A model generated the notes under the pieces. The model saw only the letters and a program-made list of their open reading frames with translations, made no database searches and was not told the origin of the DNA. This document shows positions 35,690 through 47,509 of a stretch of DNA of 64,000 nucleotides, piece after piece; the first letter of the stretch is position 1; every line of letters begins with the position of its first letter. A program made the position numbers and the translations under genes. Source of the stretch: Escallonia rubra (Eukaryota > Streptophyta > Magnoliopsida > Escalloniales > Escalloniaceae); NCBI GenBank assembly GCA_033065855.1, contig JAVXUO010000748.1, positions 1 through 64,000 on the forward strand, read 5' to 3'.

Positions 35690-36785
35690 ATGGAATGAAT
35701 CCAAAATGTTAAATTAACGCCTCAATTCCGAACCCTAATTTAAACTGATTGAACCCTAAATTGAATGACCTAATCCAACCGAACCCTAAATTGAACTTAT
35801 TCAACCCCCTAATTGAACCCTAAATTGAATGTCCCAATTCAACCGACCACTAAATTGAAGTAATTGAACCCTAAATTGAAGTAATTGAACCCTAATTAAT
35901 GCCATAATCAAATCGAACCCTAAATTAAACTAATTGAACCCCTAATTGAACCCTAAATTGAATGCCCTAATCCAATCGAACCCTAAATTGAACTAATTGA
36001 ACCCCCTAATTGAACCCTAAATTAAAGTATTTGAACCCTAAATTGAATGCCTTAATCGAATCGAACCCTAAAGTAAACTAATTGAACCCCTAATTGAATG
36101 CCCTAATCCAACCGAACCCTAAATTGAACTTATTGAACCCCCTAATTGAATACCCCAATTCAACCGACCACTAAATTGAAGTAATTGAACCATAATTGAA
36201 CCCTAAATTGAAGTAATTGAACCCTAATTAAATCCTAAATTGAATGCCCTAATCGAATCGAACCCTAAATTAAACTAATTGAACCCCTAATTGAATGCCC
36301 TAATCCAATCGAACCCTAAATTGAACTAATTGAACCCTAAATTGAATGCCCCAATTCAACCGAACCCTAAATTGAACTAATAGAACCCCCTAATTGAACC
36401 CTAAATTGAAGTAATTGAACCCTAATTAAACCCTAAATTGAATGCCTTAATCGAATCGAACCCTAAAGTAAACTAATTGAACCCCTAATTGAATGCCCTA
36501 ATCCAACCGAACCCTAAATTGAACTTATTGAACCCCCTAATTGAATACCCCAATTCAACCGACCACTAAATTGAAGTAATTGAACCATAATTGAACCCTA
36601 AATTGAAGTAATTGAACCCTAATTAAACCCTAAATTGAATGCCCTAATCGAATCGAACCCTAAATTAAACTAATTGAACCCCTAATTGAACCCTAAATTG
36701 AATGTCCTAATCCAATCGAGCCTTAATCCATTCGAACCCTAAATTGAACTAATTGAACCGTAAATTGAAAGCCCCAATTCAACCG
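35690..36785. repeat. AACCCTAAATTGAA-type satellite array inside CACTA element
   Basis: About 1.1 kb built from short units such as AATTGAACCCTAAATTGAA and ATGCCCTAATCCAACCG in varying order. A higher-order period of 395 bp is visible: AACCCTAAAGTAAACTAATT occurs near 36064 and again near 36459, with matching neighbours. The unit contains CCCTAAA, the plant telomere heptamer, but never in uninterrupted tandem. Confidence 0.85.
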
Positions 36786-37439
36786 AACAGAGATTCAACA
36801 CACACAGGGGGGTCGGTGCCACACGACATCGTCCAACACATGAACGCAGTCGAGCACCCGAATCTGGAAGAGGATGAGGTCATAGCTCTGACGTATAGTC
36901 AGACGCACGTGCGGAAGAAGGACAATGATGAGGCGCACCGGGCGGGCGACTATATTTAAGATATTGCCCGGCAGATCGATGTGAGTCAATTTGTTTAAGT
37001 TGTTAATGTTTTGTCTTTCTATCCTCAATGTCCATTTCGTTAATTAATGTCCTAACATATCATTAAACCACTGTTTTTACAGGCCTCGTATGAACAGGTA
37101 AGGGGGTCTGAGCAGCAGTCCGGACAGCCATCAACGTCCACTAGTACGGCTGCGAGTACTGGGGTGTTAAAGCGATGGCTGGATATGCCGAAGGTCGTCA
37201 ATCGCCCGAAAGGCCGCATACGCGGCCTGCCTAGCACGACTGCTCGTGCCGTGATAAAAGCGTCCTCACCTCCTGCTGCCCCTTCATAGACACCGGCTCC
37301 TCGTCGTCATTTGGACGACGAGGAGATCCAGCGCATTGCTACAGTGGTGGTGAGGATGATCAGGGAGCAGGGCGCTGCTGGACATGCCGAGCCAGCCCCG
37401 GATCAGCATGATCCAGATCCGAGACTCGGCAACCCCTGA
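36753..37439 (+). pseudogene. CACTA-associated Ptta/En/Spm transposase-family gene remnant
   Basis: Exon 1 (36753 to about 36980) encodes T-G-G-S-V near its start and Q-T-H-V-R-K-K-D near 36898-36921, the signature of the Transposase_24 (Ptta/En/Spm) family. A stop at 36957-36959 interrupts D-I-A-R-Q-I-D, after which a GTGAGT donor appears. Exon 2 (37083-37439, after a TTTTTACAG acceptor) reads on with R-I-R-G-L and a Q-R-I-A-T tail, and carries a TAG at 37287-37289. The family product is the second protein of plant CACTA elements. Two stops make it a pseudogene. Confidence 0.7.
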
Positions 37440-38374
37440 TGAGCCCCTTCTCGTGCCTGTTCCTAGCTTCCCCCCGCGCCCGGCTTGTACTCTTCTCCCC
37501 TCCCCTAATCGGCTGTATCCGGTTCCCGGCTTGTACATAATGAGTCTTTTTTATAATAAACATTTTTTATGATTGATTAAGTGATATTTCTTTGTGTATT
37601 GATTATTGCGCGTTGTTGTTGAGAAATGAAAATTGTATTATAGGTCTGGGTAATAGAAAAATTCAAAAACAATTCAAATTTTTTTTGACTTTTGGCGACG
37701 GATTAATTTCGTCGTTAAAAGTGTTCATACAATCAGTTAATTAGCGGCAGAATATTCCGTCTCTAAATAAGCTTTTTGGCAACGGAATATTTCGTCACCA
37801 AAACATTTATTCCGTCGCTAATTTGACAAAAAAGAAAATAAATTAAAATACTTAAAATATAATTAAATACGGATATTCCGTCGCTAATTAAAAATAAATC
37901 CGTCGCAAAAACTTACATATTTGACGACGGATTTGAAAATTTCGTCGCTAAACTATTAGTGACGGGCTTTTATATGAGGCACTTTTAGCGACGGTAAATC
38001 CGTCGCTAATTGTTTTAGCGACGGATTTTAGGCTTTTAGCGACGGTTTTACCTGTCGCTAAAAGCCTTTTTCTTGTAGTGAAATTGCATCCTAAGAAATC
38101 TTCCTTTCTTCAACACCAGCCACTGCCGACGTCTGCCTCTGTCGAACCATGCCATGCCAGGATCGGCCCCTGTTGAACCATTGTGCACTATTGACCATCA
38201 CCACCACCTTCGAAGCCCCCCACCACTACTACTAAATACCAAACTACCTTCTGCCCATCACATACCGATCCAAACCTACAGATTCACACCACCCACTGCT
38301 GTCTACTACCGTCCTCAAGCTCCCCACCATAAGTGTATGGTCCCCCCACCCCACCCCAACACATCCACCCACTA

Positions 38375-39589
38375 CATGGGCGAAACCAGGATTCTTTTTT
38401 CAGGAGGTACAAAAATTATATCGAATTCACCAAAAAAATTTATTAGTAAAAAACAGGGTGCACTTAAAAAGCATACAAAATGTATTATTAATTTTAATGA
38501 GAGCCATTAAAGACTCTTTTCAAAAAACAAAAAAAAAAAGCAAATAAAAATTAGATATTCAAGTGTTTACAAACGAAATTACTAACTGTACATTTCACAT
38601 AGTTAAATAACTGTACATTTCAATATCAAGATCAACCTCTCAAATTTAAAACTAAATTACATTCCAAGATCAACCTCCCGAGCTCAAGCTTCACCTCCCA
38701 ATCTCAACACAAGATCAAATTCCAACAAAACAATACATTTTCAACCTTCCAATTTTAAAATTAAATAGTCAAACAAACTCAAGCTCAACGTCACATTCCA
38801 ACACAATTATAAATTATCTATGCACCAAATTATGAATTAGAAAAATAATTAACCAATTAAGAATTAGCAAAGTAAATTAACAAAATAATTAAGGTATTCC
38901 AGTTCAACCAAATCACTAATAATTTCTGCAATATAATCAAGGCATACTCGTCCAACAACTAATTAAGTTAGCAAGTAAATTAACCAAACATATTTTTTAA
39001 ATCTCTATATAATCACTGAAATTGAACTAAAATTTAAGAACTTACCTCACAGTCAGTAGTGCAGAGAAGCAGTAGTGAGTACTGAGTAGCCTCAGTCTTA
39101 GTTCGTCCTTCCAGTTCCAGATCTGGTCGTACCGTTAGAGTGAGTCACGGATTCATGGTCGTCGCCTCGTCGGTTGGTGTCCCGGGGTCTCGATGGCCGG
39201 TGCTCGATGAGGTCGTCTTCGTTCGTTAGTCCGTCACCGTCTTCAAGCCGTCAAGGTCGCGGGTGCGGTCGGAGTGAGTTGTTCGTCGTCACGCCGGTCA
39301 CGGTCCAGATCTGGCCACAATCCACTGGCTCACCGTCGCAGTCGTCGGTCGGAGACTTGGAGTGAGTGTGAGTGACCAGTCGGCGATCACGACCTGAGCC
39401 TCAGTCCTCACCGGTCACGGAGAGAGAGAGAGAGAGAGAGAGAGGGGTGACTGTCTCGGGGGACGGGGACTCATGGACGGCGGTGCAATTCTCGAAAAGT
39501 GCAATTCCAGAAAAATAAAAAAATTAAAAATTTCTTCAAAATTTCAGGGGGTGCACAACGCCCCTAGTCCCAATGTAGTCCCGCCCATG
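38375..39589. mobile_element. TIR element, about 1.2 kb, family unclear
   Basis: CATGGGCGAAACCA on the left (from 38375) faces TAGTCCCGCCCATG on the right (to 39589); these are reverse complements with a few mismatches. The left end ...AAACCAGGATT and right end ...GCACAACGCCCCTAGTCC are phrases common in repetitive plant elements. The left half is AT-rich. The right half (39070-39480) is GC-rich with a (GA)n microsatellite at 39421-39444. No transposase is seen. Confidence 0.45.
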
Positions 39590-41284
39590 ATTACTTTAAC
39601 TATCATAATTGGCCATTGTTATCAATTAATGGAAAAAAAAAACTTTTAACCTCATTTACCCTTACATTTATTTTCTTCCAACACAATCTTATCTTTCCAC
39701 AAGTTAATTTCTTCCAAATACATATTTGTTCTTAGTTAAAACTGAGTGTAACATGTTAGACTTTCAAAAAATTAGATTCCTCTCAAACTTACCTTTAGTG
39801 ATTTCAAAGAACAAACGTTGTTGAGCATATAATCTCTTGGAATTTCTAATGTAATTGCTGATCAAGAGTTCTAAAAATCTTACTTGTAAAAAATATAAGA
39901 GCTCAACAAATCTTATGTGTCGCAAATCTTATCAATAGTACTATAAATTCTTTAATTATAAAATCATAATAAAGAGTTAGTAAGTATGGAAGATTTCAAA
40001 TTTTATATTTTTGAGATTTTATAATGTTATTTTAAAGCACTTTATGAGGTATTAATAATCAAAACTAATTGCCTAATATATAAGTATAATGCTTAGGTAG
40101 AGTTTTATAAGGTGTATGATTAGTTTTTTAGTTTTATAAAGTTTACAAATATATGGCAAATTATACCTACAAATGTTTTAATAATAAATCATAGGAAATA
40201 GTTAAATAAGGTAGAAAAAGAAAAGAACACCAAAACCAAAAGGATTCTTGAATATTATATATCCAATTAAAAAAAGTTGAACTCTAAAGAAGAGACCAAT
40301 TAAGTTGGGGAACTACCACATGTAAAACTGAAACTTACGTGTCAGAACGAGAAGATTCCTGAAAAATCCTACGTACTTGGCGCAAAGATAGAGTTCTAAA
40401 ATCCTATTATTTTAAAGTACTTTTGAGGTGCTAATAATCAAAATTAGGGCATAATATATAAGTATAGTGATTAGCTAGAGTTTTATAACGTGTATAATTG
40501 GCTTCTTAGTTTTTTAAAGTTTACAGATATATGGTAAATTATACCTACGAATTTTGTAATAATAAATCATAGGAAATAGTTAAATAATAAGGTAGAAAAA
40601 GAAAAGAACACCAAAACAAAGGTAGAAAAAGAAAAGAACACCACGACAAATATGATTATTGAATTTTATACATCCAATTTAAAAAAGTTGGACTCTAAAT
40701 AAAAAGACCGATTAAGTTGGGAAAATATGACATGCAAAGTTGAAATTACGTGGCAGAAGGAGAAAGTTCATAAAAAATCCTTCTTGTCGCAAATATAGAG
40801 CTTTAAAAATATCCTACATGTCGTAATTTTAAGTGAAGGTTTCAACTTTTATATATACAAGCTGCGGTGCACACGCGATGTGTGTGCGACTCGTTCATTA
40901 TATAAATTAATAGTGTTCAATGTATTATCAATATGTTCACTCATGATTCAGCTTAGAGATAAATATTATATTTAATTCCATGTGAATGAATGATAAAATA
41001 TTAATCAATTATAATTGGTATTGATGTCAAGGCTAACATGAAAAAGGCAGTATGATGCGCATGCAAAAATAAAGTTGTTGAGTTAAAATTTATTAAAAAA
41101 TCAAGCATGATAGATATAAGTGTTTCAAAATATAAAAATCAAACATGTCCATAAGGTAGTTAGTTACTATTTAACATTTATGTTTTGTTTCATACTCTAT
41201 GAATTTTCTTATAGTGTCAAATGTCATCATTGTAGATAGGTAGTTTGTGTAACATCAAAAGGTGTTACACCAAAATGAGTTTTC

Positions 41285-41315
<31 letters not shown>

Positions 41316-41513
41316 GCGTGCGCGCGCACTTGAAAGACAATAAATCTTGCCTTTCGAATGTTTTAAAAGATAAACGTGTTTGATTCTGGGTATTTGAAAA
41401 GAAACACGCCTTACAGTATGGAAAACTTGGACCACACGACACCAAGTGGTTCAATGCATACGTTTCCTAGGGCCCAAGTCGGTGAATGCGATGCACAGAT
41501 ATGTTGTCACCAC
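39590..41513. other. AT-rich intergenic region upstream of chitinase
   Basis: No gene seen. It holds an approximately 378-bp tandem duplication (about 40025-40860) and, nearer the chitinase, a CA/TA/CG microsatellite at 41287-41327. Confidence 0.6.
40025..40860. repeat. 378-bp diverged tandem duplication
   Basis: AATAAATCATAGGAAATAGT occurs at 40183 and at 40561. Long flanking stretches match on both sides, including TTTACA.ATATATGG.AAATTATACCTAC and AAGTTG.ACTCTAAA. Within the second copy AGGTAGAAAAAGAAAAGAAC is itself repeated about 30 bp later. The copies are well diverged, so the event is old. Confidence 0.8.
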
Positions 41514-41520
41514 TATAAAT
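41514..41520 (+). promoter_or_regulatory. TATA box of the chitinase gene
   Basis: TATAAAT 51 bp upstream of the start codon at 41565, a normal distance for a plant gene with a short 5' UTR. Confidence 0.7.
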
Positions 41521-41564
41521 GTTGCAGCCTAAGTTAATGTAACACCATATCTTCAACTCGTCTT

Positions 41565-42530
41565 ATGAAAATGTTAGCCTTCAGTATGAGGAAGCAATTC
41601 TTAGCAGTCTTGCTTGCCCTAGTTCTTACCGGAGCCCTGCCGGAGTCGGCTTTTGGTCAAGATTGTGGCTGTGCGGCTGGCTTATGCTGTAGCCAGTGGG
41701 GCTACTGTGGCACTGACAACGCCTACTGCGGGCCGGGATGCCGTGAAGGCCCTTGTTATACGAATAATGCTTCAGTTGCCGATATTGTCACGGATGCATT
41801 CTTCAACGGAATTATTGGCCAAGCCGCTGCAAGTTGTGCTGGGAAAAGCTTCTACACTAGAGAAGCGTTTATTCAAGCAGTCGGATCATACCCTCGGTTT
41901 GGCACCACTGGTTCGACTGATGATTCTAAGCGTGAGATTGCCGCATTCTTTGCACATGCTACCCATGAGACTGGACGTAAGATTACACTTTCAAACTTGC
42001 TTTACATTGTTACATATGATAAAAAGACTTCCCACCAAAATGTTGTTTAGAAACATGTCTTATCCGATGTGCGATATTCTTAATTGGCAAGTTATAATAA
42101 GAAACTTTCTTTTTGTGCAGACTTTTGCCATATAGAAGAAATTGATGGTCCGTCCAAAGCCTCTTGTGATGAGAACAATACACAGTATCCATGCGTGCAG
42201 GGCAAGGGTTACTATGGTAGAGGTCCTCTTCAGCTCTCCTGGAATTACAACTATGGTCCGGCAGGACAAAGTATTGGGTTTGATGGGCTAAACAACCCTG
42301 ACATTGTGGCGTCGGACGTCCTTGTGTCGTTCGTGGCTTCCTTGTGGTTTTGGATGAACAGTGTGCAGTCCGTCTTCATCAACCAAGGGTTTGGGGCCAG
42401 CATTCGTGCTATTAATGGCCAACTTGAATGCGACGGTGCCAACCCTGATACTGTTACATCTCGTGTGCGCTACTACACAGATTACTGTAACCTACTTGGT
42501 GTCACACCAGGTGATAATCTAAGATGCTAG
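41565..42530 (+). CDS. Class IV chitinase (GH19) with hevein-like chitin-binding domain
   Basis: Two exons, 41565-41976 and 42121-42530; the 144-bp intron has a GTAAGA donor and TTGTGCAG acceptor. They encode 273 residues, typical for class IV. Residues 1-31 are a signal peptide ending A-F-G. Residues 32-65 are a short hevein domain with eight cysteines and S-Q-W-G-Y-C. The hinge is only a few residues and leads into the GH19 domain from S-V-A-D-I-V. The catalytic H-E-T-G-H is formed across the splice (Glu about residue 135). The glutamates in H-I-E-E-I-D-G, the Y-Y-G-R-G-P substrate loop, and the end D-N-L-R-C are all present. The enzyme hydrolyses chitin in fungal walls and is secreted. Alternative in-frame starts are 41571 and 41586. 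A polyadenylation-like AATAAA lies at 42680-42685. No defect is seen. Confidence 0.95.
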
Positions 42531-44989
42531 GCCAGAGAGGCGTTTAAGTATTATCTAAGATGTTACGCGACTTGAGATGGCAGAAATAAGGAGTCGAATG
42601 AGTTTCAACTCTCAAGGAATAAAGTAAAACCCTGTCTAAGGTTTTGCGATCTATATACGGATTATAGTACATCTCGAGCAATAAAACATCTATGTTAACA
42701 GGACATCAGCTTATTTTTGTTGATACATGCATGAGCTACAGTGGAAGTATATGGCATTACGAACCTACATATGCACTGTTAAGAATTTTGTTTTTTTCAT
42801 TATTGAATCCAATATAAGTGGGAATGACCACACATTTTATTATGAGTTAACTAGTTAAGTGACCCATCCTGTTATAAGTACTACAACCATAACACAATAT
42901 ACAACAATACCAAGCCATTTCTTACAACCGGTACAAACACAAACCACCTTTCTCAAGCTTGTTTAATTTGAACTACCAAGCCTCTTTCTTCAACTTTGAC
43001 TTACCATTAAGGTATCAATCTTGTGGCAAACAGAATTGCAAGTGCAATAGGTTATTCCATCACTTTTACACTTCAATTGGGCCTACCAGACTAAACTCGA
43101 AATTGAATGGGGGTTGTGTTTACCTTATTGTCTGTAGTCCCTTATATTTCTTTAGTATTGGTTTAGATATTCTTTTCTTATTAACCTTTATCAGATAGTT
43201 GATCAGGTTTGTATTATTCAAAATCTACTATTCATGAAGTTCTTGAAGTTTACGTTAAAAATAAATAAATATGTAAATAAATAAGCCATCACTAAAATTA
43301 CCACCTCAACAACTACAACTGCCATAGTTACCAGTGCCATGTGCATTATTGCTACAACCTTTACGGTCACCATAGACCACCACCACCACATCTACCGCTT
43401 ACTTGCTAGTACCATCACCATAACTTCCGCCATTGGTCCCCCAAGCTAACCCCAAAACATGCCCCTACAATTCTTATCATGCTTTTAGTTGTCAATAATT
43501 AAGGGTAAAATATTTTTTATCTCTTGTTTGCCTTTTCATTTTTTTATTCTCCAAACTCATTGTCAAACTTGTATAATGAACCTCTGGATTGTTCTCCAGT
43601 TACGCGAGATTTAAAAGATTTAAGCCAGAATGGTGCATGTATGAACTTCCACTACTATGAAGTCCATATAAGCTTATTATGCTGCCACATAAAAAGAATA
43701 ACAATAAGAAGACAAAACAAAGTTTTATAGTCGAAATGTATAAACAAAATATTGGAGTCGACTATACAAGGCAACTACACTTTTAGAATAAAAAGAAGGT
43801 TAGAGCAGATAACACCACTCTAGCTTTTTGTCACCAAAAATATGTATAGTTAGAATTTTAGATTTCACGGGAAAATATTTATGAAATGGTTACAGATAGT
43901 AAATGAGTGCCTTACTCAAAAACGTATCTCTGGTTATGCTTATTCTTGAGCTTCAAAAGACTTCAGTTATGACACTGCATAGTTCCATCTTTCATGGAGC
44001 ACATTAAGTAAGGTACATTAATAAATTTAAACTTCCACTTCAAGCTGATAAAAAGCTTAAAATTTTGTGAGATGAGAAAATAAAGCTTAATATACTATGA
44101 GTTGTAACACGTATCTAGCTAAATGAAAAAAGCAACGAAGTAAAACGTTTCTATTTATAACTTAGGCAAATTATTACCATCTGACTCCATCAAAAACAAC
44201 TTACATACAAGTAAAACATAATATAGCATCAAATACTTTCAGTGGCATATACCCACATTTAGCTACTACGTACACCACTTTTCCACATAATGCACATGGC
44301 TGTGTTTCAATAGTCTTTTGAAGCACTCAAACGCAATGCCAAGCTGGGGAAATATGTTATCAGTGTTATCACTGTAATTTATTTTTCACCAGCTTAATGT
44401 AATTCAATAATTATGAAAACGTGTGCACTTCATTGAATATATATATACATGGCCAGAAAGAGTTAGTCAGGTATGAAGTTACTAATTTTTCTTTATGGCA
44501 AGTAGGAAGATGAATATCATGTTCACCAACAGGCATCACTTTAATTTTCAATCGATTAAGAATCTAAGTTCTTTCTTCTATTGAAGTCATAAGCATAACA
44601 TATGACAGTTATTTCGCATACTCTGAAGAAGCACTCAAAAGCGAGACTGACATGTAATCTCATTCTGCTTGATGGTAAGGAGGCAGCATTATTGTGATGG
44701 GAGAGAAAATAAGAATGGATTGGGGGAAGGAAAAAAAATGCCTGGTATGAGAGTGAATGAATTAAAGAGATACAGAATACATAAACCTTCAGAGTTTAGG
44801 TTTTAGTAGAAGTGCATGTAACAGTACACAGTATCTTACCTTCTTCTTTTATTTCTGATAATCGACAACTACAGTGTTCAAATGAGGTCCAAATGATATA
44901 TGCAAGAAAGGGAGAGGCTACTTAGTCAATAGGTACCGGTTTCACACGGAAAGCCTTGAGATGCAATGTAAAACTCAAAACAACGAGGT
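42531..44989. other. Intergenic, no gene recognised
   Basis: It holds the chitinase 3' UTR, a CCA/CAT-rich patch near 43280-43440 and AT-rich DNA. Small open frames show no domain. Confidence 0.5.
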
Positions 44990-45600
44990 TTTTGTGATTA
45001 CAATGACCCGTGGATATTCCTTGTCCAAAGACACAAAGCCAGTGGTTCAACTTTTGGAATACTTTGGTGTTCTTGAAGACATATTAGAGTTATATTACTA
45101 TGGGGTTGGCAAGGTGGTGTTGTTTAAGTGCAAATAGTATGACGTGAAATCACGCGATAAAGGGAATAAGATTATCGCTACGGGACACTCTAGTGAACCA
45201 GAGAAGGTTCTCCTTTCAGACAGATCTATTTGTATTTCCTTCTCAGGTTGAACAACTGTTTTACGTTGATGGTGAAAGGGATAATGGTTGGCGTGTTGTA
45301 ATACGAACAAAGCCACAAGACTTGTGTGAGAATTCTGAAGCAGAGCCTGAAATTGATAATGACTTGCCCCTTATGAACTCAAGTTCATTGCCACAACCTG
45401 TAGAGGTGGAATGATGTAGAAGGAGAGTTAGTTGACACAAGAGATGTGCCAAATAGACAACAAAGCGGGCAGACCAGTCATCAAAGGAGCACGGGAATAA
45501 TTGGTACTTTTATTAATGACGAGGAAGGAGAGTCTTAGGAAGATGTCGAAGAGGATGGTGATTTTGAAAATGAATATGAGTACGAGGATTAGATCTCTAA
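44990..45600 (+). pseudogene. CACTA transposase C-terminal remnant (DUF4216-like)
   Basis: Read on the + strand, 45050-45150 encodes a Y-Y-G-V-G-K-V-V-L-F-K-C-K block followed by a stop. A second frame at 45193-45414 encodes F-V-F-P-S-Q-V-E-Q-L-F-Y-V followed by G-W-R-V-V. These are the conserved core and end of the DUF4216 region found after the catalytic part of plant CACTA transposases. At least one stop and one frameshift separate them. The rest of the transposase is not found to the left. Confidence 0.65.
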
Positions 45601-46104
45601 ATATAGTTACCTAGTGTTTTATAAATATATGTTTCTCTGCTTAGGACTCACTTATCTTATGTATTTGCATGCTTACTTAAATTCGAGTCATGATTGTTGA
45701 ACATGTAACAATGATAGATACTGCCATCTTTTTCTTTTATGCTCACATAAGTTCTGCCAAAAGATATATTTTAATTTGATGTCTAACATTAATATATGAG
45801 CTGCACATGCATTGCGTATGCGTGACACATTCGTATCAGTTGGTGCATGAATTAATATTTGCCATACATATAGAGACTCTTATGACATGGCTAGAGAGCG
45901 ATGTCGACAGTTACAGGCCGAGGCTGATGCACCATGAGCTGAAGACCAAGATTCACACACAGATGGTTCATCGACGGAGGCTTATGGTTCACAAGTCAAG
46001 GGTTCACTGACACAGGAAGAGGGCTCAAGCACAGGTTTTAATGTTACTTCTTATATGTGAAATGAACTCGTTATTTCTTGAATGTTCTAGATCTTATCAC
46101 GTCT

Positions 46105-46290
46105 GATTCACCGATAGAAACTATAATCCTAAAGTTATAAATGTACTGGTTGTGGGTTCAATTGGGTATATTGGAGTATTTGTTGTTCAAGAGCTAGTTC
46201 AAAGAGGGTTTATTGTTTTAGCAGTTTCAGAAAGGGGTAGGATAAAGGGGAAGAATAGTAAAGAAGAAAACCTTAGAATAGTGCAGCCTT
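46105..46290 (+). pseudogene. Fragment of divinyl chlorophyllide/protochlorophyllide reductase (DVR-like)
   Basis: One frame encodes I-N-V-L-V-V-G-S-I-G-Y-I-G, a Rossmann dinucleotide-binding loop, then F-V-V-Q-E-L-V-Q-R-G-F, then R-G-R-I-K-G-K-N-S-K-E-E-N-L. This matches the N-terminal NAD(P)-binding part of plant 8-vinyl reductase of chlorophyll synthesis as I know it. About 55 residues are present, ending at a stop near 46305; the rest of the enzyme is missing. The fragment lies between CACTA debris on both sides and is probably a captured or retroposed piece. Confidence 0.6.
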
Positions 46291-46305
46291 ATGCCTTGCT
46301 ATAAT

Positions 46306-47509
46306 ATATTCCCTCCTTGGATGCTATCCTCATGAGAACCCAACAACTGTAAAAAAAATAATTATTCACATATAAGAGTATCTAATATAACTTGCTTTCA
46401 GTTTCTCGGTTCCTGGTAATGACTTGGAATGATCTGGAAGCCATAAGAAATGATCTTGAATAAAGAAAAAGAAAGACATGAAGAATGTAATCAATTTGGA
46501 AGAGTGGTGTTGGAAAGGTGAATCCATGAATAATTTCCATAGGGGGGTTGTATGTGATTGCTGCGGGATCTTGTGAATGCTAGATCTGGGGCTGTCTCCC
46601 TTTCTCTTTCCTTCTCATGTTAGAACCTGGATATGGAAACGGTGACATCTAGTTTTTTTGTTTTGTTTGATGCCTTTCTCACCTGTTTTATCCTTCCTTC
46701 ATCTCATTTGTATGCTTTGCAACATGAAGCATTAGATATTGTTCGAACCAAGCTTTCAACAAGCTGCATTCTAGGATTGACATTTTACGTTGCATAGTAA
46801 TTTTATTTGAATGCCAAGCTTTCTCCAGGTATTTTGGCCATTGAACTTCTTAGTTGTTGCTGTTACATTAAGTTTTGTTGATGGCATATTGAGAATTTTT
46901 TGCTTCTCTATATGACATTGATGAATGTGAATTTTACCCCCGAGTGGGAAGGGATGGGAGTGGGATAGGTTTCTATGAGCCACAAAGATACAATCTTCAA
47001 CTAGAAGGCCATGAGCTAGAGTGACTAGTTACATCAATAAGAATTCATTGATTTATATGCAGTGAGAAGTGACCAATGAATTCTCAAGCCAGTAGCAGCT
47101 TCCTGCAAAGTGCTTCTCTTTTCTCGAACTGTATAACCAGTGATCATCTTATCCAACTCTCCTGCATCAGGCAACCCAACTCTTGTTGCAACTACAACTC
47201 TTGAACATACGTCTAGGTTTTCCAGTTTGGTCCCGAGGGTGAATCGGCAAATAATTGTAGTAGGGCGGCTGTAATAAATTTATAAAACCATTCTCAAAAG
47301 ATTCACATGATACTACGAGAGTTCAAAGAGGACATAATAAATTTTAGGGCTTCGCTTGTTATTTCTGCCACGTGTAGCTTAGATCAGGTGCTCTCATGTC
47401 TCATCTCCGTGACCAAACTCATCCAAGTCAAAAAAAGACATCAGTGACGGCAACCTTGACACGAAACAAATATAGAGAGTTAGTGCTTTGAAATTACCCT
47501 GCACACCTT
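46306..47509. other. Intergenic or degraded element sequence
   Basis: No gene or clear repeat recognised; mixed base composition with short open frames only. Confidence 0.4.

Larger units (their letters stand above)
33976..38080 (+). mobile_element. CACTA (En/Spm) element, non-autonomous, 4.1 kb
   Basis: The left end is AACTACAAGAAAAGAGGC (first C of CACTA mutated) and the right end is TTTTTCTTGTAGTG, the reverse complement of CACTACAAGAAAAA. AAA flanks both sides (33973-33975, 38081-38083), fitting the 3-bp target duplication, although it lies in an A run. Both subterminal regions (33985-34310 and 37690-38070) are packed with TTAGCGACGG / CCGTCGCTAA motifs in both orientations, the usual transposase-binding repeats. 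Inside are a low-complexity GC-rich segment, a large repeat array and a broken transposase-family gene. No complete transposase is encoded. Confidence 0.82.

Noticed and set aside
35690..36785. Interstitial telomere
   Set aside because: CCCTAAA occurs often but never as uninterrupted tandem heptamers; it is a separate satellite with longer units.
41653..42135. 160-codon + frame within the chitinase
   Set aside because: It is an out-of-frame shadow of chitinase exon 1 running into the intron.
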